The notes: generated by a model not told the origin, from the sequence alone. DNA of 64,000 nt from Chitinivibrionales bacterium (GCA_035516255.1 DATJAL010000016.1:16629-80628); one strand, 5' to 3'; counted from the first letter of the stretch, positions 1-8,666 are shown. Program-made: numbers and translations.

Positions 1-445
1 AGACGAGGACCGGAAGGATCTTCACCTTCATCGCGAAAAACGCCCCCGCGAACTCTCCTAATTTGTCAAGCGGCGGGCCGTTGGCATTTGCCATGTCGCA
101 CAGCGGCAGGAGGTAGATCACGTTCCGAATGGAATCGGGCATGTTCGGCTTTGCATCGAGCCACTGCTGATAGGTCTGGCCGTCCTCCTGGTAATCCGCA
201 AGCCAGTCCATGCACGTCGGCGCCGGGATGGGCGGGAAGTCTTCGCAGGTGTCAAGCGCAGCGCGCAGGGCCGCGGGCAGCCCGGCGGTGGGGCCGATGG
301 CGGCGAAACGCTGTTTGGGGCCGGGCGGCGTGAAGTCGATGGCTGAGGACGAAATGAAAAGAAAAAGCAGGAGCCAGGATGGATTTCTGAAATAACGACA
401 GGATCTGGACAAAAAGCCGCAATGCATTGAATTACTATTGTTCAT
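1..445 (-). CDS. Archaemetzincin-like metallopeptidase, N-terminal part (runs off left edge)
   Basis: The frame is open from an ATG at 445 to the window edge (148 codons), so only the N-terminal part is present. Residues 24-35 (WLLLFLFISSSA) form a hydrophobic signal or anchor segment. Then come FTPPGPKQRFAAIG (38-51), a DWLA/GQTYQQWL block (80-96) and IYLLPLC (110-116), an order that resembles the start of archaemetzincins (FTPP... then IYLxPLG). In that family a zinc HExxH site lies further downstream, here beyond the edge, so catalytic competence cannot be judged. A second in-frame ATG lies at 427. The family is best known from archaea and eukaryotes and patchy in bacteria. The assignment rests on recalled motifs, not a search. 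Confidence 0.6.
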   Translation of the reverse strand, partial: MNNSNSMHCGFLSRSCRYFRNPSWLLLFLFISSSAIDFTPPGPKQRFAAIGPTAGLPAALRAALDTCEDFPPIPAPTCMDWLADYQEDGQTYQQWLDAKPNMPDSIRNVIYLLPLCDMANANGPPLDKLGEFAGAFFAMKVKILPVLV

Positions 446-728
446 TTAAAAAGTACGGTAAGAAATGGAAATGCCTTCAATGCGACAATAAGGACAATTT
501 CATTTTTAGGGCGCATTTTTCACATCATCGCAATGGAACATCGTTTTACTTCCATCCTGGGTCAAAGCCCCGGGCCGCTCGGGTGATTAATTATTTGTTA
601 TGACTGGGATAAAATTCCTTGACAGCCGTTCGCCCTGAGATTGTCGAAGGGCAGCCGGCCATGCTCCCCTTTTGTCAAGTTCCAGCAAATTCTGCTCAGC
701 GCAACCGGTCATGTGCCGGCTTTGGCTA
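446..728. other. Intergenic spacer without a recognisable gene
   Basis: AT-rich near 446-610, then a stretch at 620-680 with a CCCTGAGATTGTCGAAGGGC-like motif of the kind often dispersed in bacterial genomes. Short ORFs here have no coding character. It contains one TTGTCAA heptamer (672-678). Confidence 0.4.
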
Positions 729-1085
729 CTATCTGAAAATCACCAGCCCGATCACAATCGACGCCGCATTGGCAACCAATGACAAAATCCCCGCTTTCTT
801 CGCGGAAACATTCAGCGTAAAATAATAAAACGCCGCCTCCACCATTACCACGCCTATCTCCCCGGTCACCACCTGAACGATATACGGCTTGACAAGTGCG
901 GGAAGAATGAACCATAGGTACGGCAGCGTGGCGGATGAGGCGAAAATGCCCGCAAAAAGTATGCGCGCGTTCGACAGGGATGAAGCGCCCGATTTCCATA
1001 GGGCGCGGATCAAAATAAAAATCACCGCTGTCTCGGTGACAACGGTGACGGCAAGGGCAAGAAGGAACCGTAGTTCGTAGGACAT
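729..1085 (-). CDS. Small four-helix integral membrane protein
   Basis: A 118-residue protein starting at the ATG at 1085 (MSYELRFLLALAVTV). The longer frame upstream overlaps the end of the preceding gene and looks non-coding. Four hydrophobic segments are visible: residues about 5-30, 40-65, 72-92 and 98-118, so nearly the whole protein is membrane-embedded. It begins only 5 bases after the stop of the secreted protein at 1091-1897, which suggests co-transcription and a linked role, for example as a membrane partner. I do not recognise the family. The C-terminus ends in a hydrophobic helix (ASIVIGLVIFR) with no soluble tail. Confidence 0.6.
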   Translation of the reverse strand: MSYELRFLLALAVTVVTETAVIFILIRALWKSGASSLSNARILFAGIFASSATLPYLWFILPALVKPYIVQVVTGEIGVVMVEAAFYYFTLNVSAKKAGILSLVANAASIVIGLVIFR

Positions 1086-1090
1086 GCAGC

Positions 1091-1897
1091 TTACCGGAAC
1101 AGCGGCAGCTGCCTGTTCACGGTACCGCCGGACGTGGAAAGCCTGACCCAGTATACGCCGGAGGCCAGTCCGGCGATGGAATGGAAATAGGTGCATCCCG
1201 TGCAGCAGTTCTTGCTGAACGACAGTGCGGGCCTTCCGGCCACATCGAAGAACGTCACCGTTGCGGGACCGTCTGTAGCACCTGTCAATACGGCATAGCC
1301 GCGGTTGACGGCAAGCGACGCATTGTTCGCGCCCGCAAGGACCTTCGGCACCGGACGGATGACGCCCGAGGCCGGCGGGTCAAAGGTCTGCACCGATCGT
1401 GTGCTGTCGCTGTTGACGGATACTATCTTCGCAAGATAGACGTTGAGAGCGCCGTTCTGATAGAACAGGAGGTAATGATATCCCTCCCATACCAGCGGGT
1501 CGGTATTCGGCACGGTGCCGCCGTAGGGTACAACCGTATCGGAGAGCGCCACTGCGGGCGCGGCGCCGGCGGCTTTTTTTGCAAGCGACTGCGGGATTCC
1601 CACGCCCGTGATGCCGACCTGGTTGAAATAGTCAAGCGTGGTCCAGTAAAGTTTAAGGAAGTTGAATTTATATCCGAAGGTCAGGCAGGAATCCTTTTTT
1701 ACCACATACTGGTCCACAATAGAGTTGCCCGGAGCGTACACCGCGGCGATGATCACGATGTCGGGAAAGGAATCGAGGTTGTCGATGGTGGCGCACCTGC
1801 CCACCGGGTGAAAATTCGGGTTGACGACGTCGGCGAAAAGCGGGATGTTGAAAGCAATGGTTGCAAGAATGGCGAAGAAAAGGTGATTTTTACGCAT
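1091..1897 (-). CDS. Secreted protein with type IX-like C-terminal sorting domain
   Basis: A 268-residue exported protein of unknown function. The ATG at 1897 is preferred over an upstream start because it is preceded by GGAAAGGA at good spacing and begins a clear signal peptide (MRKNHLFFAILATIAFNIPLFA). The middle holds no motif I recognise. The last 70 residues (GYAVLTGATDG..VTFFDVAGRPALSF...ASGVYWVRLS...RQLPLFR) have the beta-sandwich pattern of type A sorting tails (TIGR04183-like): a VTFFDxxGR strand, a GVYWVRL strand and a basic end. A CCTGC cysteine cluster precedes the last strands. It is followed 5 bases later by a small membrane protein. Confidence 0.65.
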   Translation of the reverse strand: MRKNHLFFAILATIAFNIPLFADVVNPNFHPVGRCATIDNLDSFPDIVIIAAVYAPGNSIVDQYVVKKDSCLTFGYKFNFLKLYWTTLDYFNQVGITGVGIPQSLAKKAAGAAPAVALSDTVVPYGGTVPNTDPLVWEGYHYLLFYQNGALNVYLAKIVSVNSDSTRSVQTFDPPASGVIRPVPKVLAGANNASLAVNRGYAVLTGATDGPATVTFFDVAGRPALSFSKNCCTGCTYFHSIAGLASGVYWVRLSTSGGTVNRQLPLFR

Positions 1898-2061
1898 ATC
1901 ATATTCCTTTCCGTTAACCTGATGAAACGCTCTTGATTTATAATATACCATTATAATTGACAATTTTCATGTAAATAGTCGCTCAGATTTCTGTTGGAGT
2001 TCATTAATTAATTCATTTTTTTAGGATTTTAATGGTGGTGGGAAGTTTCCTACTCGCTTCA

Positions 2062-2150
2062 GCCTGCGGTGTCTTCCGCTACCCTCTCGTGGGTGCCGCA
2101 GGGTTTCGGCAGTTGCAAGCTCCAAACATCCGTTGGACGCACCCTTGTAG
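2062..2150 (+). repeat. Dispersed intergenic repeat family A, copy 1
   Basis: A GC-rich stretch after the MFS gene containing CTCTCGTGGGTGCCGCAGGG, then GCAAGCTCC and finally CATCCGTTGGACGCACCC. The same series of blocks in the same order occurs at 57051-57140 and, inverted, at 42421-42515. All three copies are between genes. The rest of the 1898-2189 spacer shows no gene. Confidence 0.65.
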
Positions 2151-2189
2151 CGATAGACCCCGCGAAGCGGCGAAACGCCCAGATTTTCT

Positions 2190-3242
2190 TTATTTCCCCT
2201 GAGCTTTTTGCGGCAGAAGTTTCAACGCAGCATACAATGCAATCGCTGATAGACAAACAAGAACCATCAGAAGCAGCCAGGAACGGTAGAGCGGTCTGTA
2301 ATGAGTAAACAGCGGCGCTGCGCCGATGATGAGCGCCTCGGCCGCGAGGCCGAACGAAAACGCAGGGTGGCGGGGGAACAATTCCCACAACGCGGTCAGG
2401 GTGACCGGCATGGTCAGCTGAAGCAGCACCATGCCGCCCACGGCAAGCACGGGATTCACCCAGCCAAACCCCAGCATCGGAATCGCCAGCGCCAGCGCCG
2501 ACACGCTGATTGCCAGCCATCCGAACCTGTCGGAAACTATTCCTCCGAGGGCCTTTCCTGCCACGGCGGCAAGCACCAGCAGGAGGATCACGGTGTGGTG
2601 CGCCTGATAGGGTGCGCCGGCTGCAAATCCGGCAAATGACCGCACCGCGATCGAAAACAGCAACAGGATCCCGAACATTACCGGCAGGCGGACAGCCGGA
2701 CGATTTGCCGTTTCGTCAATGACAATGCCGGGGTGCCCGGTGAAAATCGTCGCAAGAAATAGAATTCCGAGAATGACAAGAAACGGCCAAGCGGCAACGG
2801 GGCCGGACCTGCCCACCATGGCGCCGATAAATATGCCTATTGCACCCGGCGCGACGAAAATCCCCGGCGCGGTTGCCCGGTGCGGCGAAATCGCGAGCGA
2901 AACCGCGCCGCCGCCCACATGGAACATGGCATTGCCGGTCCCGGCCATTACAATAGCGAGCGCGGGATGGATTCTCATTGCGATAAGCGACAGGGCCGTG
3001 AGGCCCATTCCCGCGAGTGCGGTGAGCCGGTAGTCGCGAATCAGGTCGGCAAGCCAGCCGAACAGCGGTTGCGTGCCGAATGCAAGGAGATTATAAATGA
3101 TGATGAAGGTGATGAATTGACTTGAGGTGAGCGGATACACCTGCACCATGCCGAAGGCGAGCGCGGCGCAAGTGGCGTCAACCGCGCCATGGGAGCATGA
3201 ATAAATGCCGAGGGTCACGGAATTCTGGAGACGGGAGTTCAT
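2190..3242 (-). CDS. MFS transporter (FHVGGG type)
   Basis: A 350-residue inner-membrane transporter of about 10-12 hydrophobic segments. Family features seen are the loop between helices 2 and 3 (GTQPLFGWLADLIRDYRL) and GNAMFHVGGGAVSLAI near residue 105, a motif typical of the fosmidomycin-resistance-like MFS subgroup. The second half contains a weaker repeat of the loop (GGIVSDRFGW). Its substrate cannot be read from sequence. It is shorter than the usual 390-420 residues. The ATG at 3242 gives a normal first helix but has only a weak ribosome-binding site. Neighbours give no functional hint; the flanking spacers carry a dispersed repeat and a gene remnant. Confidence 0.8.
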   Translation of the reverse strand: MNSRLQNSVTLGIYSCSHGAVDATCAALAFGMVQVYPLTSSQFITFIIIYNLLAFGTQPLFGWLADLIRDYRLTALAGMGLTALSLIAMRIHPALAIVMAGTGNAMFHVGGGAVSLAISPHRATAPGIFVAPGAIGIFIGAMVGRSGPVAAWPFLVILGILFLATIFTGHPGIVIDETANRPAVRLPVMFGILLLFSIAVRSFAGFAAGAPYQAHHTVILLLVLAAVAGKALGGIVSDRFGWLAISVSALALAIPMLGFGWVNPVLAVGGMVLLQLTMPVTLTALWELFPRHPAFSFGLAAEALIIGAAPLFTHYRPLYRSWLLLMVLVCLSAIALYAALKLLPQKAQGK

Positions 3243-3430
3243 GAGGAAAAAATATACTGCGAAAGGGGAATTCTATTAAAAAATATATGGTTTTTGCATA
3301 TATTTACAGATAGGGAGAATAACAAAATGCCTTTTATGGCCCGCCCTCCAAACCTCCCCCGCCGGGAAGACTTTCAATGGTGGCACCGGCAATCATAATA
3401 ATAAAACTCCCCAAAACCGGTCGAGGCTAA

Positions 3431-3604
3431 ATGAGAAAAAAACTTTTCATCACTCTCGCCTTGGTTTGTATCGTCCTCTGTCCTTTCTCATCACATTCCC
3501 AGGACATCGACCTCAGCGGTGTGGTGGTTGACATGCACAATACGCCTGTCCAGGGTGTTGCCGTTTTTCAATTCTCCGAAGGTTTATTGATTTTTCCCCG
3601 ATGA
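3431..3604 (+). pseudogene. Remnant of a secreted protein with carboxypeptidase-regulatory-like domain
   Basis: A 57-codon frame beginning MRKKLFITLALVCIVLCPFSS, a good signal peptide, followed by DIDLSGVVVDMHNTPVQGVAVF. This is the opening strand pair of a CarboxypepD_reg-like domain (xxLSGxVxDxxxxPVxGVxV). The frame then stops at TGA (3602-3604) after SEGLLIFPR, where a domain of this type would continue for about 60 more residues. It therefore looks like a truncated gene start left after a deletion. It lies alone in the 3243-3669 spacer. It could instead be a very short expressed secreted peptide. Confidence 0.5.
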
Positions 3605-3669
3605 CTTATAAACCTGTAAGTGCCCGGGCCACACCGACAAGATTTGAAATCTCTCTCATTCTCCGCCCC

Positions 3670-5391
3670 TTACATCGCCATTCCCCATGCGCGCGCGAGG
3701 TGGAATATTCCGCTCAGCAGCGCGCACACGGCAAGCGCCGAGGCGAACACCGTCCCCATCACCATGAGCGAGGCGCGTGCGCCGAGTTCCTTGACAAGCG
3801 TGAAGAACGATGCCACGCACGGCGTGTACAGCACCATGAACAGGCAGGCGACCACGAACTGCGCGGCTGTAAGCCCGAACGGCGCGAGCAGCGCGATGGA
3901 AACGTCCTTGCGCAAGAATCCCAGGATGAGCACCGGTGCGATGCCGGCCGGAAGGCCGAGTAAAAACGACACCGGTCTTCCGGTGGCTTCCGAAACGATC
4001 CTGATAACCGACAGGGCATCGAGGACATTGATGACGAGCACGCCGGCGGCGATCATGGGAAGCACCTCGCCGAAATACTCCCGAATCCTGATCCACAGTT
4101 TTTGCGCCATGAGCCCCGCCGACGGCGGCCGGTACTCCGGAATCTCGAGGAAAAGCTCCGGCGCTCCGCCTTTTGTCAATTTGTTGAGCGCCGCGTTGAC
4201 GCCGATCGCCAGCGCGAGCAGGATGCCGAAGACCGCGGCAACGACGGCCGTGCCGTACCGCATGCCGAGCGAGACGATCATGGCGCTCTGCGGCAGGCAG
4301 GGCGCGCTCATGAGCACGAGCGACACCGTGAGGATTTTTTCGCGCCTCGTGGTGAGCGTCCGGGCGGCGAGCAGCGCCGGGACCTTGCACCCGAGGCCGA
4401 GCATCACCGGTATCGACGAATAGCCGTGGAGGCCCAACCGGTGGAAAAACGTGTCAAGCACCACGGCGAGCCGCGGAAGGTAGCCGATGTCCTCGAGCAG
4501 GCCGAACAAGAGGTAGAACGAAACGAAATAGGGGAACACGAGCACCACCGCGATGTAAACGCCGGTGGTGAGCATGCCGAACGAGGCAAGCGGGTCTGCG
4601 CCGCGGCCAATCAGCAACTCGCGAACCAGCGTCCAGGGGATGTGGCCGCACAACCCCAGGATAAAGGGATGGTAGAAGCGCCCGAACAGCGGCCCGCACA
4701 CGCCATTGACAAGCGCTTCTCCCGCCATGCGGACGATGATGAACGTCGCGGCAAGAACGGCGCAGGCGAAAACAAGGCCGCCCACGGGATGGAGCGTGAA
4801 GTCTCCCAGCATTTCAAGCGGCGTGTGGTGGCGGTGCGACAGCCGCTGGACCCTGTTCACGATTCCGCCGATGGTCGCCCATGCATCGGCCGGATTTCCC
4901 AGCGGGCGGCCCGCGGCCGCGCGCGGGAGCGCGTCGACAAGCGCGTGCATGCCCTGGCCGCGCAGGGCGCTTGCCGTGACCACCGGAACGCCGAGGATTT
5001 CTTCAAGCAGGGACGCATGGATGAAAATCCCCTTGTGCGCCGTGTCGTCCCAGAAATTGAGGCACACCACCATGGGCTTTTCCCTTGCGAGAAGGCCCAG
5101 GGTAAGGTTCAGGTTGCGTTCCAGGTTGGTCGCGTCGAGAACGTTGATGATGATGTCGCTGTTGTCAATGATCGCGAGCGCGGTTTCGTCGGCATGGGAC
5201 AGCGCCTCGAGCGAGTACACGCCCGGCCCGTCGATGAGCTCGTACGCCGCACCTTCATGGTCGAACCGGGCCGTCCTGACGTCCACGGTTGTGCCGGGGT
5301 AGTTGGCAGAGATCACGCCCACGCCGGTGATGCGCGAGAAAACAAGGCTCTTGCCCACGTTGGGATTTCCGACGATCGCCACTTTCTTCAC
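3670..5391 (-). CDS. feoB: Ferrous iron transporter FeoB
   Basis: A 573-residue Fe(II) transporter: cytoplasmic G domain plus membrane channel. G1 (GNPNVGKS) is at residues 8-15, the G2 region at NYPGTT, G3 (DGPG) at 54-57 and G4 as NFWD near 110 instead of the common NKxD/NMxD. The membrane half starts near residue 200 and has the two Gate-like blocks (SIPVMLGLGCKVPALLAARTL and the second VLILGFLRKDVSIALLAPFGL). It is shorter than E. coli FeoB (about 770), with a reduced linker and no C-terminal extension, as in many small FeoBs. It starts with GTG overlapping the feoA stop (GTGA), so translation is coupled, and it belongs to the Fur-controlled operon that begins at 6223. Confidence 0.92.
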   Translation of the reverse strand: MKKVAIVGNPNVGKSLVFSRITGVGVISANYPGTTVDVRTARFDHEGAAYELIDGPGVYSLEALSHADETALAIIDNSDIIINVLDATNLERNLNLTLGLLAREKPMVVCLNFWDDTAHKGIFIHASLLEEILGVPVVTASALRGQGMHALVDALPRAAAGRPLGNPADAWATIGGIVNRVQRLSHRHHTPLEMLGDFTLHPVGGLVFACAVLAATFIIVRMAGEALVNGVCGPLFGRFYHPFILGLCGHIPWTLVRELLIGRGADPLASFGMLTTGVYIAVVLVFPYFVSFYLLFGLLEDIGYLPRLAVVLDTFFHRLGLHGYSSIPVMLGLGCKVPALLAARTLTTRREKILTVSLVLMSAPCLPQSAMIVSLGMRYGTAVVAAVFGILLALAIGVNAALNKLTKGGAPELFLEIPEYRPPSAGLMAQKLWIRIREYFGEVLPMIAAGVLVINVLDALSVIRIVSEATGRPVSFLLGLPAGIAPVLILGFLRKDVSIALLAPFGLTAAQFVVACLFMVLYTPCVASFFTLVKELGARASLMVMGTVFASALAVCALLSGIFHLARAWGMAM

Positions 5392-5738
5392 GGCAGGAGG
5401 CCCTTTTCTTTAATGTCAAGAGGCTGGACGATCACCTTGAGCGCCATTCCGTAGCCGATGGCGAACCGCGTGGCGCCTTTTTCCAGGATCACGGGCCCCC
5501 GCATCGGCTCAGACCGTTTCTTCACGATAACGGCACCCGGCGCGACCCCCATGGCGGCAAGCCTGCGGGCAGCCTTTCCATCTCCCTGCACGGCAACGAC
5601 ACGGGCCGACGTTCCGTCGCAGAGCCTCGCCACGTTGGGAAACGCCGCGTTCCTTGCCGCACTCGCCGAGCCGCCGCGTCCTTTCCGCATGCGAATGGCG
5701 GCATCCACGCAGGCCCTGATCACCCTCGGCACTTTCAT
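5388..5738 (-). CDS. feoA: FeoA domain protein
   Basis: A 116-residue protein; the C-terminal 75 residues form an SH3-like FeoA domain (ARVVAVQGDGKAARRLAAMGVAPGAVIVKKRSEPMRGPVILEKGATRFAIGYGMALKVIV), needed for FeoB-mediated Fe(II) uptake. The ATG at 5738 overlaps the fur stop as ATGA, which supports it over the upstream in-frame start at 5810. The 40-residue basic N-terminal extension (IRACVDAAIRMRKGRGGSASAAR) is unusual for FeoA. The order fur-feoA-feoB, with 4-base overlaps at both junctions, implies one translationally coupled transcript. Confidence 0.85.
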   Translation of the reverse strand: MKVPRVIRACVDAAIRMRKGRGGSASAARNAAFPNVARLCDGTSARVVAVQGDGKAARRLAAMGVAPGAVIVKKRSEPMRGPVILEKGATRFAIGYGMALKVIVQPLDIKEKGLLP

Positions 5739-6223
5739 CTGCGCCCCCCTGCTCCTCGCGAACCCGGCGCATAGGGCCGCCGCGCGCCGCGCCTGAGGTC
5801 CTTCCTGCATCTGCCGCAGGTGCCGTACAGGTTCATCCGGTGGGAAACGGGCAGGAAACCGTACCGCTTGACAAGCCGCTCCTGCAGCAGTTCGATGTCC
5901 GGGTCCACCACCTCCACGAACCTGCCGCAGGTCGTGCAGATGAGGTGGTCGTGATGGTCATGGCCGTACAGGTGTTCGTACCGCGTGGTGCCGTCCTCGA
6001 AGTTTATCTCCCTGCACAGCCCGGCCTCGGCCAGGAGCTTGAGGGTGCGGTACACGGTGGCATACCCGATGCCCGGATGCTTTGCCTTCACCGCGTCCCA
6101 GAGCTCTTCGATGGTGAGGTGCCTCTCGATGCCGAGAAAAACTTCCAGGATCTGTTCCCGCGGCTTGCTGTGCCGCAGGCCCTTGCCCGCCATGAATTGT
6201 TCCAACACCGCATTTTCTTTCAC
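5735..6223 (-). CDS. fur: Ferric uptake regulator Fur
   Basis: A metal-responsive repressor of the Fur family. The winged helix spans roughly residues 10-80 (GLRHSKPREQILEVFLGIERHLTIEELWDAVK...GYATVYRTLKLLAEAGL). It is followed by the metal-binding dimerisation domain with HDHHDHLICTTCGRFVEV and a second CxxC (CGRC). The GTG at 6223 is chosen because AAGGACGG precedes it. The longer frame would begin with the TTG of the -35 hexamer and run through the operator, so it cannot be translated from this promoter. The tail after CGRC (about 25 basic residues) is longer than usual. It heads the fur-feoA-feoB operon and probably represses it and itself. Confidence 0.88.
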   Translation of the reverse strand: MKENAVLEQFMAGKGLRHSKPREQILEVFLGIERHLTIEELWDAVKAKHPGIGYATVYRTLKLLAEAGLCREINFEDGTTRYEHLYGHDHHDHLICTTCGRFVEVVDPDIELLQERLVKRYGFLPVSHRMNLYGTCGRCRKDLRRGARRPYAPGSRGAGGRR

Positions 6224-6240
6224 GATCCGTCCTTGGTATT

Positions 6241-6259
6241 GAAAATGATTTTCATTATC
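6241..6259 (-). promoter_or_regulatory. Fur box
   Basis: The 19 bases match the classical Fur box GATAATGATAATCATTATC at 16 of 19 positions. They lie between the -10 element and the fur start codon, where Fur-Fe(II) would block transcription of fur-feoA-feoB. Confidence 0.85.
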
Positions 6260-6260
6260 A

Positions 6261-6289
6261 ATTATATATGATGTTGGAGGAAATGTCAA
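6261..6289 (-). promoter_or_regulatory. Consensus sigma70 promoter of fur-feoA-feoB
   Basis: Reading the minus strand: TTGACA (6289-6284), a 17-base spacer and TATAAT (6266-6261), a perfect match to both consensus hexamers at optimal spacing. It lies immediately upstream of the Fur box and 38-66 bases before the GTG start, so an iron-replete cell would need strong repression here. Confidence 0.85.
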
Positions 6290-6416
6290 TTATAATGATG
6301 ATTGATTGTGCGAATTATTCCCTGACATGAAGACGGATAAAAGCCTGCAGGGATCGGAAAGAAGATTCGGCGGTTACCTATTGTCAGTTAACGTTGAATC
6401 AATTGTAAGACTATGA

Positions 6417-6732
6417 ACCCGGGCCAGCGCCCCAGGCCATACGGCTGACCTTTACTTTTTTCTCGATCCAAAAGTCCGGTCGGCGCCGCTGCGGTTACTC
6501 CGGACTCCGCCGCCGCGCAGGCAGGACTGAAGGGGAAACTAAAGCGAATTGTCATTTCATTCCCTGAGGTAAGGTAATTGCGCTTCGTGCTTTTTATTAT
6601 GCCGTTTGCCTCATGCCGCCCCCAAATCGCCCGGTCGTCGGGTAGCCGCTTTTAAGCGGCGTATCGAGACGCAAGGCATCGGGCGGTCCGGCAACGAGGC
6701 CGAGGGCCGAGCCCAGAAGGAGGGCCGACCCT
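6417..6732 (+). repeat. Dispersed intergenic repeat family B, copy 1
   Basis: A GC-rich element in the 6290-6794 spacer. It begins GAACCCGGGCCAGCGCCCCAGGCCA, has a CCGCCGCCGCGC block near 6520, and ends with GGCAACGAGGCCGAGGGCCGAGCCC (6690-6714). The same blocks in the same order and orientation lie at 13779-13999. Between the two blocks this copy is about 95 bases longer than the other. No gene is visible in the spacer. Confidence 0.65.
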
Positions 6733-6794
6733 CGCAGGCGCGTTACGCCAGTGAGGGGAACGCTCTCAATATTCTTATTTATCAATAATAGTCG

Positions 6795-8651
6795 TCACGG
6801 CTTGAACACGATGGCACTGTTGCCGTCGGTCCGTATAAGAACGAACCCGCTGTCGCTTTTCACCGCGTAGTATTCACCGTCAAAATTCTCGATGCCGGTT
6901 TCTTTCAGCACCAGCGTCGGTTCGCTCCGGTCAAAATTCTGAATGAATTTTTCTTTAAGCTTGGCCGGACGCGCCTTTTTTCCCTTGCCTTCCATGGTCC
7001 TGAGGTTGAAATCGAAGGCATCCAATTTCCGAACGTCAAGCTTCCATTTCATTTTAAGACTTGCCACTTTGGAGAGATCGGGCCCCAGGCCCGCCACGGT
7101 TATCCTGGCAAAGGTCGTATCGACGGTGGCAAGTGGCTGCTGAGACGGAACATTGAAGTGTTTGAACAGCCACGGGATCACCCGGACCGTTCTGACCTTT
7201 GTGGCGACGTTACCGGCCTTGTCCGCCGCGGAATAGGCAATGGTGTAGGTGCCCACCGTTTTCGCGTCAACCGCCCCGCTCGTTGTTATGTTTGTCAACT
7301 TTCCGTCTCTATTGTCAATGGCCGTTGCGCCCATCTCAACATATTGCTCGCCTCGTGCCACCGTGACCGCGCTGTCGCCGCGGAGCGTTATGACCGGCGC
7401 GACCGTATCGGCCGCTTCGACGTTCACCCGCCGGACCACCGACGCGCTGTTGCCGGCCGCATCGGTCGCGGCATAGGTGACGTAATACGTTCCGGGAACG
7501 GTCGTATTCACCTGGCCGCTCACGATGATGGACTTGGTGAGGTTGCCTCCGACGTCGTCGTGCGCGATTGCGCCAGGGTCGGTGAAAGAGCCGGCACGGG
7601 TGCTTATGGTCACCACGCTGTCGCCGTTCAGCGTGACGACCGGAGGAACTTTGTCGGAAGCGGCCCTCGCCTTTGAAAAAAAGTCGCTCAGATTTATCAC
7701 CAGCGACAGGCGGTGCTCGCTGCCAGTTGATAAATCGGAATTTGAGGCCCCCTTATAGGCGTATTGGAACGAATAACCGTTGAACGTGACCCCGGCGCCA
7801 AAGGCAAGTCCATACGCGTTCAGCGAATTGTAGAGCATGCCGTTGCCGCCGCAGCGCACCGCGAATTCGAATTGCTTGTACAGCAGCGTATATTCGAGGC
7901 CGCAAAACATTTTAAGGTTGCTGGTCACGCCCAATGACTGGTCGTAGTCGCGGTTCAATTTGTACTCTCCGTCGACATCGACGATTATCCGGTGCATGCC
8001 GTTGATGATTCCGGTATATCCGGCGCCCAGGCGGAATTCGGGATCGACGTTTTCTTCTTTTACGTCGGCAGCGATATTGCGGGCCATGAGGCCGAGGCTG
8101 AAGCCAAAGGGAAGGCGGGTAAGCAGGCCGACGTCGAGGCCCAGGCCGCTGCCGCCGTAGTCGGAGGCGCTGTAGTAGAACCGGTTGACGGTGAGGCCGA
8201 TGCTCGGCTGTTCGAAGATCAAAAAATGCCCGCATATCTGACGGCCGTAGCTTAAAGAGATGGTCCCCTCGCTTGCGTGGGTCGTGCTGGCCGGCGCATT
8301 GGCGACACTGTCCCAGCCCTGCTCCAGTTTCATGCTTGTCAACAGCCAGCCCGCGCTTAATACCCCCACATTCCGCAGCGGCACGACCGCCGAAAGATAG
8401 TTTGTGTTCAGATTAGTGACGTCCTGGAAGATCCAGTTCGATTCCATGAGCGAAACGTTCGCCTGGTACGACAGCCCTGCGGGGTTCCAATACCCGGCGC
8501 TGGGATCGTCGGCGATCGCCACGTACGCGCCGCCCAGGCCGTAGCCGCGGGAACCGATCATGAGATCGACCTGGGAAGCATGGACAAGGGCTGCGCAGGC
8601 CGCGGCGAGCGAAAGTCCGGCTTTCATCATGAATGATTTTCCAAGTCTCAT
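6795..8651 (-). CDS. PorV/UPF0164-like outer-membrane barrel fused to two Ig-like (HYR/DUF5011-type) domains
   Basis: A 618-residue exported protein. A signal peptide (KAGLSLAAACAALVHAS) is followed by the UPF0164/PorV start IGSRGYGLGGAYVAIADDPSAGYWNPAGLSY, a hallmark of these 14-strand barrels, extending to about residue 330. Two tandem Ig-like domains follow (PPVVTLNGDSVVTIS...GTYYVTYAATDAAGNSASVVRRV and APVITLRGDSAVTVARG...GTYTIAYSAADKAGNVATKVRTV, about 340-490). A 125-residue C-terminal domain (WKLDVRKLDAFDFNLRTMEGKG..) is of unknown type. It lies 16 bases downstream of the 13-Ig-domain gene, so the two are probably one operon and the barrel may anchor or export that protein. Which side of the membrane the Ig domains occupy is not clear. 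Confidence 0.75.
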   Translation of the reverse strand: MRLGKSFMMKAGLSLAAACAALVHASQVDLMIGSRGYGLGGAYVAIADDPSAGYWNPAGLSYQANVSLMESNWIFQDVTNLNTNYLSAVVPLRNVGVLSAGWLLTSMKLEQGWDSVANAPASTTHASEGTISLSYGRQICGHFLIFEQPSIGLTVNRFYYSASDYGGSGLGLDVGLLTRLPFGFSLGLMARNIAADVKEENVDPEFRLGAGYTGIINGMHRIIVDVDGEYKLNRDYDQSLGVTSNLKMFCGLEYTLLYKQFEFAVRCGGNGMLYNSLNAYGLAFGAGVTFNGYSFQYAYKGASNSDLSTGSEHRLSLVINLSDFFSKARAASDKVPPVVTLNGDSVVTISTRAGSFTDPGAIAHDDVGGNLTKSIIVSGQVNTTVPGTYYVTYAATDAAGNSASVVRRVNVEAADTVAPVITLRGDSAVTVARGEQYVEMGATAIDNRDGKLTNITTSGAVDAKTVGTYTIAYSAADKAGNVATKVRTVRVIPWLFKHFNVPSQQPLATVDTTFARITVAGLGPDLSKVASLKMKWKLDVRKLDAFDFNLRTMEGKGKKARPAKLKEKFIQNFDRSEPTLVLKETGIENFDGEYYAVKSDSGFVLIRTDGNSAIVFKP

Positions 8652-8666
8652 ATTTTTCGCCTCCTC

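Noticed and set aside
4102..5454. 450-codon plus-strand frame
   Set aside because: It is antisense to feoB, whose G-domain motifs are intact; the translation is Arg/His-rich with no domain, a typical GC-rich shadow.
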